Source: Pyrinomonadaceae bacterium (GTDB lineage Bacteria > Acidobacteriota > Blastocatellia > Pyrinomonadales > Pyrinomonadaceae). Taken from it: a stretch of DNA of 8,579 nucleotides. A program made the translations under genes and the position numbers. Below, piece by piece: positions 1-5,959 of the stretch. A model generated the notes under the pieces. The model was not told the DNA's origin, searched no databases, and worked only from the letters and a program-made list of their open reading frames with translations. The DNA lies in assembly GCA_025929655.1 (NCBI GenBank), contig JAICPV010000069.1, forward strand, positions 1 to 8,579, written 5' to 3'. How positions within the stretch are numbered: the first letter of the stretch is position 1; each line of letters begins with the position of its first letter.

Positions 1-729
1 GCACAATTGCACACGGCTTTGAATTTGGTGAAACGCGGGTTCGTCACGTTCACCTACGACGCGGTGTGTTTCGGCGAACGTCACGATGCGGCGAGCGGCC
101 ACTACGGCGACGCAATACCCTTTTATCGAAAACACCCGCGTTGGTCGTTGATGGGAAAAATGATCTGGGACCTCCAGCGGGGGATCGATTATCTCGAGAC
201 GTTGAGTTTTGTTGATCCTCGACGGATCGCCAGCATCGGTCATTCGCACGGTGGGTACACGACGCTTTTCGCGATGGCATTCGATGAAAGGATCAAAGCC
301 GGCGTCAGCAATTGCGGATTCGACACATTTCGCCTCGACGGCAACACCTGGCGGTGGTCGCACGCGACCGCAATTTTGCCCTTGCTCGGATTTTACGTCT
401 CGAATCCGAGGATCAATATGGACCTTTACCGGGCGGTCCCGGATTCGGCTGTGATCGATGTCCCGTTCGAGATGCATGAGGTTTTGGCACTCATCGCCCC
501 GCGGCCGCTGCTGCTTTCGACGTCGGACGAGGATTTTGTGTTCCCGAACGGGGGCTGGAGCGCACGTCGCGCGATCGCGAGATTGAAGCTCGTATACGAA
601 ATGCACGGATCTGCAGGCGATCTGTCGAGCTATTTCTTCGACGGCGGACATAATTTCACCGAGGCTGCTTCAACGAACGCGTACGCCTGGCTTGCGAGCC
701 AATTAGATCATCAAGTTGAAGGAGGTTGA
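1..729 (+). CDS. Alpha/beta hydrolase (dienelactone hydrolase / acetyl xylan esterase-like), 5' truncated
   Basis: The frame is open from the first base, so the true start lies upstream; the TTG at 7 is just an internal Leu codon. The serine-hydrolase triad is visible. The nucleophile elbow GHSHGG has its Ser codon at 244-246. The acid is probably the Asp at 532-534 in TSDEDFVFP, following the typical core strand APRPLLLS. The His is at 649-651 in DGGHNF. About 240 residues remain, covering most of the catalytic domain but lacking the first strands and any signal peptide. Related proteins cleave acyl esters from sugars or hydrolyse small esters or lactones, so a deacylating role on the sugar used by this operon is a reasonable inference; the substrate is not readable from sequence. 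The stop at 727-729 follows directly on a perfect Shine-Dalgarno sequence for the next gene. Confidence 0.85.
   Translation, partial: AQLHTALNLVKRGFVTFTYDAVCFGERHDAASGHYGDAIPFYRKHPRWSLMGKMIWDLQRGIDYLETLSFVDPRRIASIGHSHGGYTTLFAMAFDERIKAGVSNCGFDTFRLDGNTWRWSHATAILPLLGFYVSNPRINMDLYRAVPDSAVIDVPFEMHEVLALIAPRPLLLSTSDEDFVFPNGGWSARRAIARLKLVYEMHGSAGDLSSYFFDGGHNFTEAASTNAYAWLASQLDHQVEGG
719..726 (+). promoter_or_regulatory. Perfect Shine-Dalgarno AAGGAGGT with no standard start codon at the right distance
   Basis: AAGGAGGT is fully complementary to the 16S rRNA tail and lies in the last codons of the hydrolase gene. The annotated ATG of the dehydrogenase (757) is 30 bases away, too far for this site. The codon at the expected distance, in the dehydrogenase frame, is ATC at 733 (six bases after the motif). 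This site therefore bears on where the dehydrogenase really starts. A weaker AAGGG at 744-748 could serve the ATG at 757. Confidence 0.6.
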
Positions 730-756
730 TTTATCGAAACCGCAAGGGCGTCAGTC

Positions 757-1830
757 ATGCCGGGCTTTAATGAGGCCTTCGAGATCCGGAAGTATCCGCT
801 GCCGCGGGAGATCGAACCGCGGGCCGCACTGGTCAAGGTCGAAATGGCGGGGGTGTGCGGGACCGACGTTCATTTGTGGAAAGGGCAACTGCCGATCCCA
901 CGTCCGATCATATTGGGACATGAGACGGTTGGCGTGATCGAGAAACTCGGAGAGGGCTTACATACAGACTGGTCGGGCAAGCCGCTTCGTGTTGGCGATA
1001 GAATAACGTGGAGCGCGGGCATGCGATGCGGACATTGCCACTTTTGCACGGTTTTTCGCTTGCCGACGCGCTGCCTTAATCGTTCCGCCTACGGGATCAG
1101 CTTCACAAGCGACGAAGCCCCGCATTTTTCCGGCGGATATGCGGAGTTCATATACTTGCGGCCCGGTACTGCCATCTTCGGCGTTTCCGACGTTGCGACT
1201 GAGGCTGTTATCGGCGCCGGCTGCGCGCTTGTGACTGCTATTCACGGGGTAGAAAGAATGGGCATTTCCTTCGGCGATTCCGTTGTGATCCAGGGAAGCG
1301 GGCCTGTGGGGCTGGCCGCGCTCGCGATCGCGAAGAGCAGCGGCGCGGCGAAAACGATCGTGATCGGCGGACCGGCCGCGCGGCTCGAGCTGTCTAAAGC
1401 GTTCGGTGCGGATCACACAATAGACATCAACGAGTTCCCGAACGCGGCGGTGCGTCTCGAAATGGTTCGAGAACATACGGCCGGGTACGGGGCTGACGCC
1501 GTGATCGAATGCGTCGGCTCGCCGGAAGTCGTGTCGGAAGGATTTGAAATGTGCCGCGACGGTGGAAAGTACCTCGTCCTCGGCCATTATGGGGATGCCG
1601 GTTCCGCCCCGATCAATCCTCACGTGATCACCCGAAAGCAGCTTACGGTTTACGGTTCGTGGGCGAGCGAGCCTCGACATATGGGGCATGCGATAGAGTT
1701 TTTGAGAAAACAAGGCGAACGCTTTCCGTTTGGCCAGCTGGTTTCCCATCGCTTTCCGCTCGACGCTGCTTTCGAGGCGCTTCAAACGACCTCGAAGTGG
1801 GCATCAAGTAAGAGCGTGGTCGTTCCATGA
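757..1830 (+). CDS. Zinc-dependent MDR-family alcohol/polyol dehydrogenase
   Basis: This is a medium-chain dehydrogenase/reductase that probably oxidises a secondary alcohol or polyol with NAD(P)+. Numbered from the ATG at 757 (357 residues), the catalytic zinc ligands are Cys34 (in GVCGTD), His55-Glu56 (GHE) and probably Cys156. The structural zinc site is the four-Cys cluster 91, 94, 97 and 106. The Rossmann motif GSGPVG is at 180-185. Threonine, sorbitol and glucose dehydrogenases share this layout; the substrate cannot be told apart here. The first GroES-fold strand of the family seems to begin upstream of this ATG: eight in-frame codons from 733 read IETARASV and continue smoothly into MPGFNEAFEIRKYPLP. 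The upstream SD at 719-726 also fits a start at 733. The ATG at 757 is kept as the conservative start, with AAGGG at 744-748 as its ribosome site. The stop is four bases before the kinase start, indicating coupling. Confidence 0.9.
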   Translation: MPGFNEAFEIRKYPLPREIEPRAALVKVEMAGVCGTDVHLWKGQLPIPRPIILGHETVGVIEKLGEGLHTDWSGKPLRVGDRITWSAGMRCGHCHFCTVFRLPTRCLNRSAYGISFTSDEAPHFSGGYAEFIYLRPGTAIFGVSDVATEAVIGAGCALVTAIHGVERMGISFGDSVVIQGSGPVGLAALAIAKSSGAAKTIVIGGPAARLELSKAFGADHTIDINEFPNAAVRLEMVREHTAGYGADAVIECVGSPEVVSEGFEMCRDGGKYLVLGHYGDAGSAPINPHVITRKQLTVYGSWASEPRHMGHAIEFLRKQGERFPFGQLVSHRFPLDAAFEALQTTSKWASSKSVVVP

Positions 1831-1834
1831 TCCT

Positions 1835-2806
1835 ATGAATGTGATCCTTGCTATCGACGGTGGCGGAAGCCGAACAAGATGCATCGCATTTGATGAAAGC
1901 GGGGGCACCCTCGGCGCCGGCGAGAGTGGGCCGGCGAACCACCTGTTGGTGGACCGTTCTACAGTCGCTGCGTCGATCCAGAATGCGATCGGAGCGGCTC
2001 TAGAGGCTGCCAACAAAACCCCGGACAAGGTGTCGCTGGTCGCTGCAGGGCTTGCGGGCGTCGACTATGACGGCAGCGGAAAGGCCGAGATGCGTGAATT
2101 GTTTCAGGATCTGGGTTACGCCTCCACCCTTATTGAGGGCGACATGGTTATGGCGCACGCGGGCGCGCTCGCGGGTAAACCGGGTGTGCTCGCTCTCGCG
2201 GGAACTGGCTCGTCGGTGCTTGGTATCGGCCCGAAAGGCGATCGCGTCAAGGTCGGAGGCTGGGGGCCGTTGTACGGCGACGAAGGCAGCGCTTACCGCA
2301 TCGGGCAGGCCGCGTTGCGAGTGGCAGCCCGCGATTTTGATGGACGCGGCCCGAAAACAGGCCTAACGCAGGCGATAATTGATGAATTGGGACTTAGCAG
2401 TTTCCGTGGGTCCGTCGAAGCGATTTACGTAAAAAGTTTGGAACCGCGCGAGATCGCCAAGCTAAGCAAAACGGCGAACGAGATCGCCGAGACCGGTGAT
2501 GAGGTCGCCGCCAAGATTCTTGAATCGGCTGGCTCCGAACTTGCGGAATGTGTCGCAGCCGCGGTCGTTCAGCTCGGCGGTTCTGAAAGGATGAAGGTCT
2601 CTTACGAAGGTTCCGTGATCACCTCGTGCAAATTGATGAGAGATAGTTTTTGCAAATACCTAGCTTCGCGGCTGCCGTCAGTGACCGTCGTTGCCCCGCA
2701 GTTTTCACCTGTTGTCGGCGCATATTTGCTTGGCCGAGCTAAATTGGGCCTCGACAACGACGACCGAATTCAGGCGAAACTAACCGAAGCTGGATTGAAC
2801 AATTGA
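1835..2806 (+). CDS. BadF/BadG/BcrA/BcrD-family kinase, N-acetylglucosamine kinase-like
   Basis: This 323-residue member of the sugar kinase/Hsp70/actin fold is of normal length for GlcNAc kinase-like BadF proteins. The phosphate-1 loop is DGGGSRT (8-14), including the DGGG-S/T form typical of this family. A likely catalytic Asp is Asp103 in EGDMVMAHAGAL. Phosphate-2 is LAGTGS (121-126), followed by the family block GWGPLYGDEGSAYRIG (142-157). A late EGSVI segment fits the adenosine site. It probably phosphorylates an amino sugar with ATP in the cytoplasm. The ATG at 1835 was chosen because the protein then starts MNVILAIDGGG, as in relatives; the longer open frame upstream overlaps the dehydrogenase. 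No convincing SD precedes it, so translation likely depends on ribosomes ending at 1830. The gene ends directly against the SIS gene, which supports a shared sugar-phosphate pathway. Confidence 0.88.
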   Translation: MNVILAIDGGGSRTRCIAFDESGGTLGAGESGPANHLLVDRSTVAASIQNAIGAALEAANKTPDKVSLVAAGLAGVDYDGSGKAEMRELFQDLGYASTLIEGDMVMAHAGALAGKPGVLALAGTGSSVLGIGPKGDRVKVGGWGPLYGDEGSAYRIGQAALRVAARDFDGRGPKTGLTQAIIDELGLSSFRGSVEAIYVKSLEPREIAKLSKTANEIAETGDEVAAKILESAGSELAECVAAAVVQLGGSERMKVSYEGSVITSCKLMRDSFCKYLASRLPSVTVVAPQFSPVVGAYLLGRAKLGLDNDDRIQAKLTEAGLNN

Positions 2807-3565
2807 ATGTACGTTCGTGAATATTTCAAAGGCCTCCAGGGCGTGCTGTCGCGAATTGCCGACGAGCAAGGTGAAAACATCCGTCGGGCAGGCAAGATCG
2901 TCGCCGATTCACTGGCGAGCGGCGGGATCATCCACACATTCGGCACAGGCCACTCGCACATCATCGCCGAGGACGCTTTCTTTCGTGCCGGCGGGATCGC
3001 CGCGATAAACCCTATTCTCGACGAGCGATTCATTTTTCTGAAAGGTGCGCTCGAAAGCACGCGAGCGGAACGCGAATCCGGTATCGCGGCAGAGTTGATC
3101 AAACAGGAATCGATCGGGCCGAATGACGCAGCAATCATCATTTCGAACTCCGGGCGCAATGCGGCGCCGATCGAAATGGCGATCGAAATGCAGAATCGGG
3201 GGGCACCAGTCGTGGCGATTACGAGCATCGCTCAATCGAGTGCATCGAGTTCGCGACACGCGTCCGGCAAGCGGTTGTTCGAGATCGCAGACGTTGTTGT
3301 CGACAATTGCGTGCCTTCCGGTGACGCACTCGTGAAGATCGACGGCATCGAATCGATGACCGGTGCATCATCGACGGTTGCCGGGTCGGCGATCATACAT
3401 TCGATCGTTATCGCAGCACTTGCGGAACTGTCTGAAAGGGGTGTCAGACCGTCGGTGCTGCCGAGCGCAAACGTGGGAGACGCGGCCGCGGGCACGCTTC
3501 GAAATATTCTCGGTCCATTTGCCGGCAGGATCAGATACCTCGATGTTGAAACGGAGATCGATTGA
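2807..3565 (+). CDS. SIS-domain protein, UPF0309-like (putative sugar-phosphate isomerase/etherase)
   Basis: This 252-residue SIS (sugar isomerase) protein closely resembles the UPF0309 group. The nucleotide-like loop with the phosphosugar-binding stretch is FGTGHSHIIAEDAFFRAGG (45-63). The second SIS signature is ISNSGRNAAPIEMA (about 112-125), whose Ser residues normally hold the sugar phosphate. A later segment, SRHASGKRLFEIADVVVDN (about 149-167), is also characteristic. SIS proteins isomerise, deaminate or cleave lactyl ethers of phosphosugars, or sense them; the exact activity of UPF0309 is not established to my knowledge. The ATG at 2807 abuts the kinase stop (TGA 2804-2806) with no spacer and only a weak SD, so coupled translation is likely. 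The probable substrate is the phosphosugar made by the kinase (inference). Confidence 0.88.
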   Translation: MYVREYFKGLQGVLSRIADEQGENIRRAGKIVADSLASGGIIHTFGTGHSHIIAEDAFFRAGGIAAINPILDERFIFLKGALESTRAERESGIAAELIKQESIGPNDAAIIISNSGRNAAPIEMAIEMQNRGAPVVAITSIAQSSASSSRHASGKRLFEIADVVVDNCVPSGDALVKIDGIESMTGASSTVAGSAIIHSIVIAALAELSERGVRPSVLPSANVGDAAAGTLRNILGPFAGRIRYLDVETEID

Positions 3566-4273
3566 ATGCGCACTCAGGCGGTCGACGATGAAGCACTTGT
3601 TTTGGAGGTGATCGCGTGTTCGGTCGAAGATGCCGTCAACGCGGAACGCGGCGGTGCCGACCGGTTGGAGGTGATCAGCGGTTTTGAATTTGGCGGTTTC
3701 ACGCCCCCGCTCGATCTGGTCCGCGAGATCCAGCAGGAAGTTGACCTGCCGCTCCGGGTGATGCTCCGCGATGAAGAGGGTTACGGTTTGACGGATGAAG
3801 CCGCGGCAGAAAGACTCTGCAGGATCGCCGTTGAATTGAACGATATAAAGGTCGACGGGGTCGTGATCGGGTTTGTACGGTCCAACGAGATCGACGCAGA
3901 ACATAGCGTGAAAATTCTAAATTGTGCACCTGATTTAAAAGCGACTTTTCATCACGCTTTCGAGGACACGAGCGACAAGCTGTCAGCGATCGCGGTCCTG
4001 AAAAAGATCGGCCGGATCGACCGGTTGTTGTCACACGGGGGAACCGGTACGCCGGCTGAACGGGTCGGTAATCTCGGCGAATATGCATCAGCCGCCTATC
4101 CCGAGATGCGGATACTCGCGGGCGGGCGCATCGATATCGAGATGGTCGGGCGAATTAAAGAACGGACGACGATACGGGAATTCCACGTCGGAAGTGCGGC
4201 CAGGGACCAAGGAGTAGTTAGCGTTTCAAAAGTGCGGGGACTTTCCGACCAAGTTCGAGGTGAGCATGTATAA
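3566..4273 (+). CDS. cutC: CutC-family TIM-barrel protein, divergent
   Basis: This 235-residue protein aligns by eye along its length with CutC. Matches include LEV near 13-15, ERGGADRLEV (27-36, classic GADR-E), GGFTPP (43-48, classic GGLTPS), DGVVIGFV (97-104), TFHHAFE (127-133, classic TFHRAFD), a glycine-rich loop SHGGTGTPAE, and ILAGGRI near the C terminus. CutC was named for copper tolerance in E. coli, but its biochemical role is disputed. This copy has changed family positions: the Cys after GADR-EL is Ile (LEVI), the RPRGGDF region reads RDEEGYG, and the TSG loop reads SHGGTG. Position inside a sugar operon favours a small-molecule enzyme role over metal handling (inference). The ATG at 3566 abuts the SIS stop, with GGAG at 3553-3556 as a well-spaced SD. 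The 3' end overlaps the next gene by eight bases. The symbol reflects family only. Confidence 0.82.
   Translation: MRTQAVDDEALVLEVIACSVEDAVNAERGGADRLEVISGFEFGGFTPPLDLVREIQQEVDLPLRVMLRDEEGYGLTDEAAAERLCRIAVELNDIKVDGVVIGFVRSNEIDAEHSVKILNCAPDLKATFHHAFEDTSDKLSAIAVLKKIGRIDRLLSHGGTGTPAERVGNLGEYASAAYPEMRILAGGRIDIEMVGRIKERTTIREFHVGSAARDQGVVSVSKVRGLSDQVRGEHV
4257..4263 (+). promoter_or_regulatory. Ribosome binding site GAGGTGA that decides the oxygenase start
   Basis: GAGGTGA sits inside the end of the CutC-like gene. The GAGG core ends five bases before the ATG at 4266. It overlaps the competing in-frame GTG at 4260, which has no ribosome site of its own. This favours ATG 4266 as the start of the PhyH-family gene, giving an eight-base overlap with the preceding gene. 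Confidence 0.6.
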
Positions 4274-5144
4274 GGACCTTTCAGAAGATCACAGTGCGGT
4301 CGGTGCACTATTTTCAGTTAGTGCGACGGACAACGAGCGTTACCGACTCACGGCCGAGCAGGTGGATTTCTTCGATGAGTATGGATACCTCAAAGGTATT
4401 CGCATACTCGAGGACGACCAGATAGAAACGCTGCGGAGCGAACTTCCGGCTTTGATGGATCCCGATAATCCCGCGCACGACCTTTTCTACGAGTTTAATT
4501 CGAACGAATCGGCCGATCCGAACAATGTGCTTTTTCACGCCCTGGGCGCGTGGCGGATTTCGCCCGCATTCCATGACCTGCTCTGGCATCCAGCTTTCGT
4601 CGTTCCCGCTTCACAGCTGCTGGGCGGAGCGGTCAGATTCTGGCACGACCAATTATTTGTTAAGCCGGCGCACGAAGGCGGTGTGGTTATCTGGCATCAG
4701 GATTATTCCTATTGGACGCGCACGAAGCCCATGGCACACCTGACGTGCTGGATCGGGCTGGACGATTCGACCACCGAAAACGGATGCCTTCACTACGTAC
4801 CGCGGAGCCACAAGTGGAACCTCCTGCCGCGCGAGGATCTGGCCAATGATATGGACAAGATCAGGGAGTCGCTGACGGATGACCAGCTGCGTGAATTCAA
4901 ACCGGTCGCGATCGAATTGAAGAGAGGCGAGTGTTCGTTTCATCACCCGATGATGGTGCACGGCTCGTTCGCGAATACTTCAGAGCGGCCGCGGCGGGCT
5001 GCCGTTATCAACGTGATTCGCGACGGTGTAATTTCGGATTCAGACGAGCCGCTGCTGGATGGCGTTTCCGTAGTACCGAAAGGCGAAAAGCTGGCCGGCC
5101 AATTTTTTCCGCTGTTATATAACCCTGACGCGCGGACGAGATAA
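4266..5144 (+). CDS. Phytanoyl-CoA dioxygenase (PhyH) family Fe(II)/2-oxoglutarate oxygenase
   Basis: This 292-residue protein has the PhyH double-stranded beta-helix layout. The N-terminal part carries the typical opening LTAEQVDFFDEYGYL (28-42). The iron triad is His144-x-Asp146 in WHQDYSYW and the distal His232 in HPMMVHGS. Arg241 or Arg243 shortly after is the likely 2-oxoglutarate carboxylate ligand. ENGCLHYVPRSHKW (171-184) is the usual PhyH mid-motif with GCL and PGSH-like residues. It is expected to hydroxylate or oxidatively dealkylate a small molecule in the cytoplasm using O2. Bacterial PhyH proteins have very varied substrates, so none is named. Its place between sugar-pathway genes suggests action on the imported sugar or a product derived from it. 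The start is set by GAGGTGA at 4257-4263; the next gene begins two bases after the stop. Confidence 0.88.
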   Translation: MYKDLSEDHSAVGALFSVSATDNERYRLTAEQVDFFDEYGYLKGIRILEDDQIETLRSELPALMDPDNPAHDLFYEFNSNESADPNNVLFHALGAWRISPAFHDLLWHPAFVVPASQLLGGAVRFWHDQLFVKPAHEGGVVIWHQDYSYWTRTKPMAHLTCWIGLDDSTTENGCLHYVPRSHKWNLLPREDLANDMDKIRESLTDDQLREFKPVAIELKRGECSFHHPMMVHGSFANTSERPRRAAVINVIRDGVISDSDEPLLDGVSVVPKGEKLAGQFFPLLYNPDARTR

Positions 5145-5146
5145 AG

Positions 5147-5941
5147 ATGCGAGAGCAAAAACAACTTCGGATCTGGCACGTCGGCAATTGGTGCATTCAT
5201 ATCGGCCAGAAATATGTCGAGTCGCCATTCGAGGCTCCCAGCAAAGACGTGGAGGTGTTGAACTATGCACAACCCTTCGTCGATACACTCCGGTCGATCC
5301 CGGGCGCGGATGTCGTTTCGCAGCCTTCGTGGGAGCTTTATCATATGTCGCCCGAGGCTTTCGACGGAAGGCTGCAATGGGCGACGACGATCGTATTCGC
5401 CGACGTCGAGACGAAGTGCCTGATGCTGCACCCGGATTTTTTTCAGCGGGCCAAATGGAGCGACGAGCCGCTCGTTTTCCCGGACCGTTTCGATCTTTTG
5501 CGAAGTTGGGTCACGGCTGGCGGCCATTTTCATATGAACGGGGGCTGGCTGAGCTTTGCAGGTGAATTGGGAAAGGGCGGTTGGGGGCGGTCACGTTTCC
5601 ATGATGCCCTGCCGGTCGAATGCTTGCAGCATGACGATCTAATCGAATCGACCGCCGGTTTCGAGATTCGGTGCAGTTTTCCCGAGCACCCAATGGCGAA
5701 GGATATTGACTGGGAAACCGCTCCGCCGCTTCTCGGATTCAACGAATGCAAAACTCGCGACGGAAGCGACTGCATCGTCGAGATCGAAAATTGCGGCCGT
5801 TGGCATCCGCTGCTTGTGGCGCGATCACTTGGGAGCGGCCGCGTTTCCTGCTGGACAACGGGCGCCAGTCCTCATTGGGGAATCAATTTTATGAAGTGGA
5901 ATTCGTACACGCAGTTTTGGACGCAAGTATTTTCAAACTGA
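5147..5941 (+). CDS. GATase1-like (PF07090/DUF1355-type) putative glutamine amidotransferase-fold protein
   Basis: This 264-residue protein follows the pattern of the DUF1355 / GATase1_like group. It has an opening strand IWHVGNW, a helix-rich middle with LLRSWVTAGGHFHMNGG (about 117-133), the signature GGWLSFAG (132-139), VECLQHDD, LLGFNE, and a closing block RVSCWTTGASPHWGINF with His243. The fold is that of class I glutamine amidotransferases and ThuA-like proteins. At the nucleophile-elbow position (NGGWLSF) no Cys is present, so classical amidotransferase chemistry is doubtful, as appears usual for the family. ThuA-like relatives are often found in sugar-utilisation clusters, which fits this setting; the reaction is unknown. 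No signal peptide is seen, so it should be cytoplasmic. The start ATG at 5147 is two bases past the oxygenase stop, with only a weak ribosome site. Confidence 0.78.
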   Translation: MREQKQLRIWHVGNWCIHIGQKYVESPFEAPSKDVEVLNYAQPFVDTLRSIPGADVVSQPSWELYHMSPEAFDGRLQWATTIVFADVETKCLMLHPDFFQRAKWSDEPLVFPDRFDLLRSWVTAGGHFHMNGGWLSFAGELGKGGWGRSRFHDALPVECLQHDDLIESTAGFEIRCSFPEHPMAKDIDWETAPPLLGFNECKTRDGSDCIVEIENCGRWHPLLVARSLGSGRVSCWTTGASPHWGINFMKWNSYTQFWTQVFSN

Positions 5942-5959
5942 TATCGCCGCAGCGTAAAT

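Noticed and set aside
727..735. Possible readthrough or fusion of hydrolase and dehydrogenase, which share a reading frame across TGA 727-729
   Set aside because: A perfect SD precedes the stop and both proteins are complete domains, so separate translation is simpler.
847..1074. Eight-residue spacing between the last two structural-zinc Cys of the dehydrogenase, instead of the seven of horse liver ADH
   Set aside because: I considered this a possible oddity, but a spacing of eight occurs in some MDR subfamilies from memory, so I do not report it as unusual.
958..1785. Long open frame of 275 codons on the minus strand
   Set aside because: It lies wholly inside the dehydrogenase gene. Its translation is rich in Arg, His and Ser with no recognisable motif, as expected for a shadow of a GC-biased gene.
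1730..1834. Upstream extension of the kinase frame into the dehydrogenase gene
   Set aside because: Relatives begin immediately before the DGGGS loop. The extra 35 residues are a shadow of the dehydrogenase.
4260..4265. GTG at 4260 as an alternative start of the PhyH gene
   Set aside because: It overlaps the GAGGTGA ribosome site and has no site of its own; ATG 4266 is correctly spaced.
4943..5533. Minus-strand open frame of 196 codons across the oxygenase/GATase1-like junction
   Set aside because: It is antisense to two well-supported genes and has no domain motif.
5942..5959. Search for a promoter, terminator or small RNA in the gaps at 730-756, 5942-5959 and 7597-7611
   Set aside because: The gaps are 15-27 bases and show no hairpin with a T-run and no promoter boxes; they hold only ribosome-site sequence.
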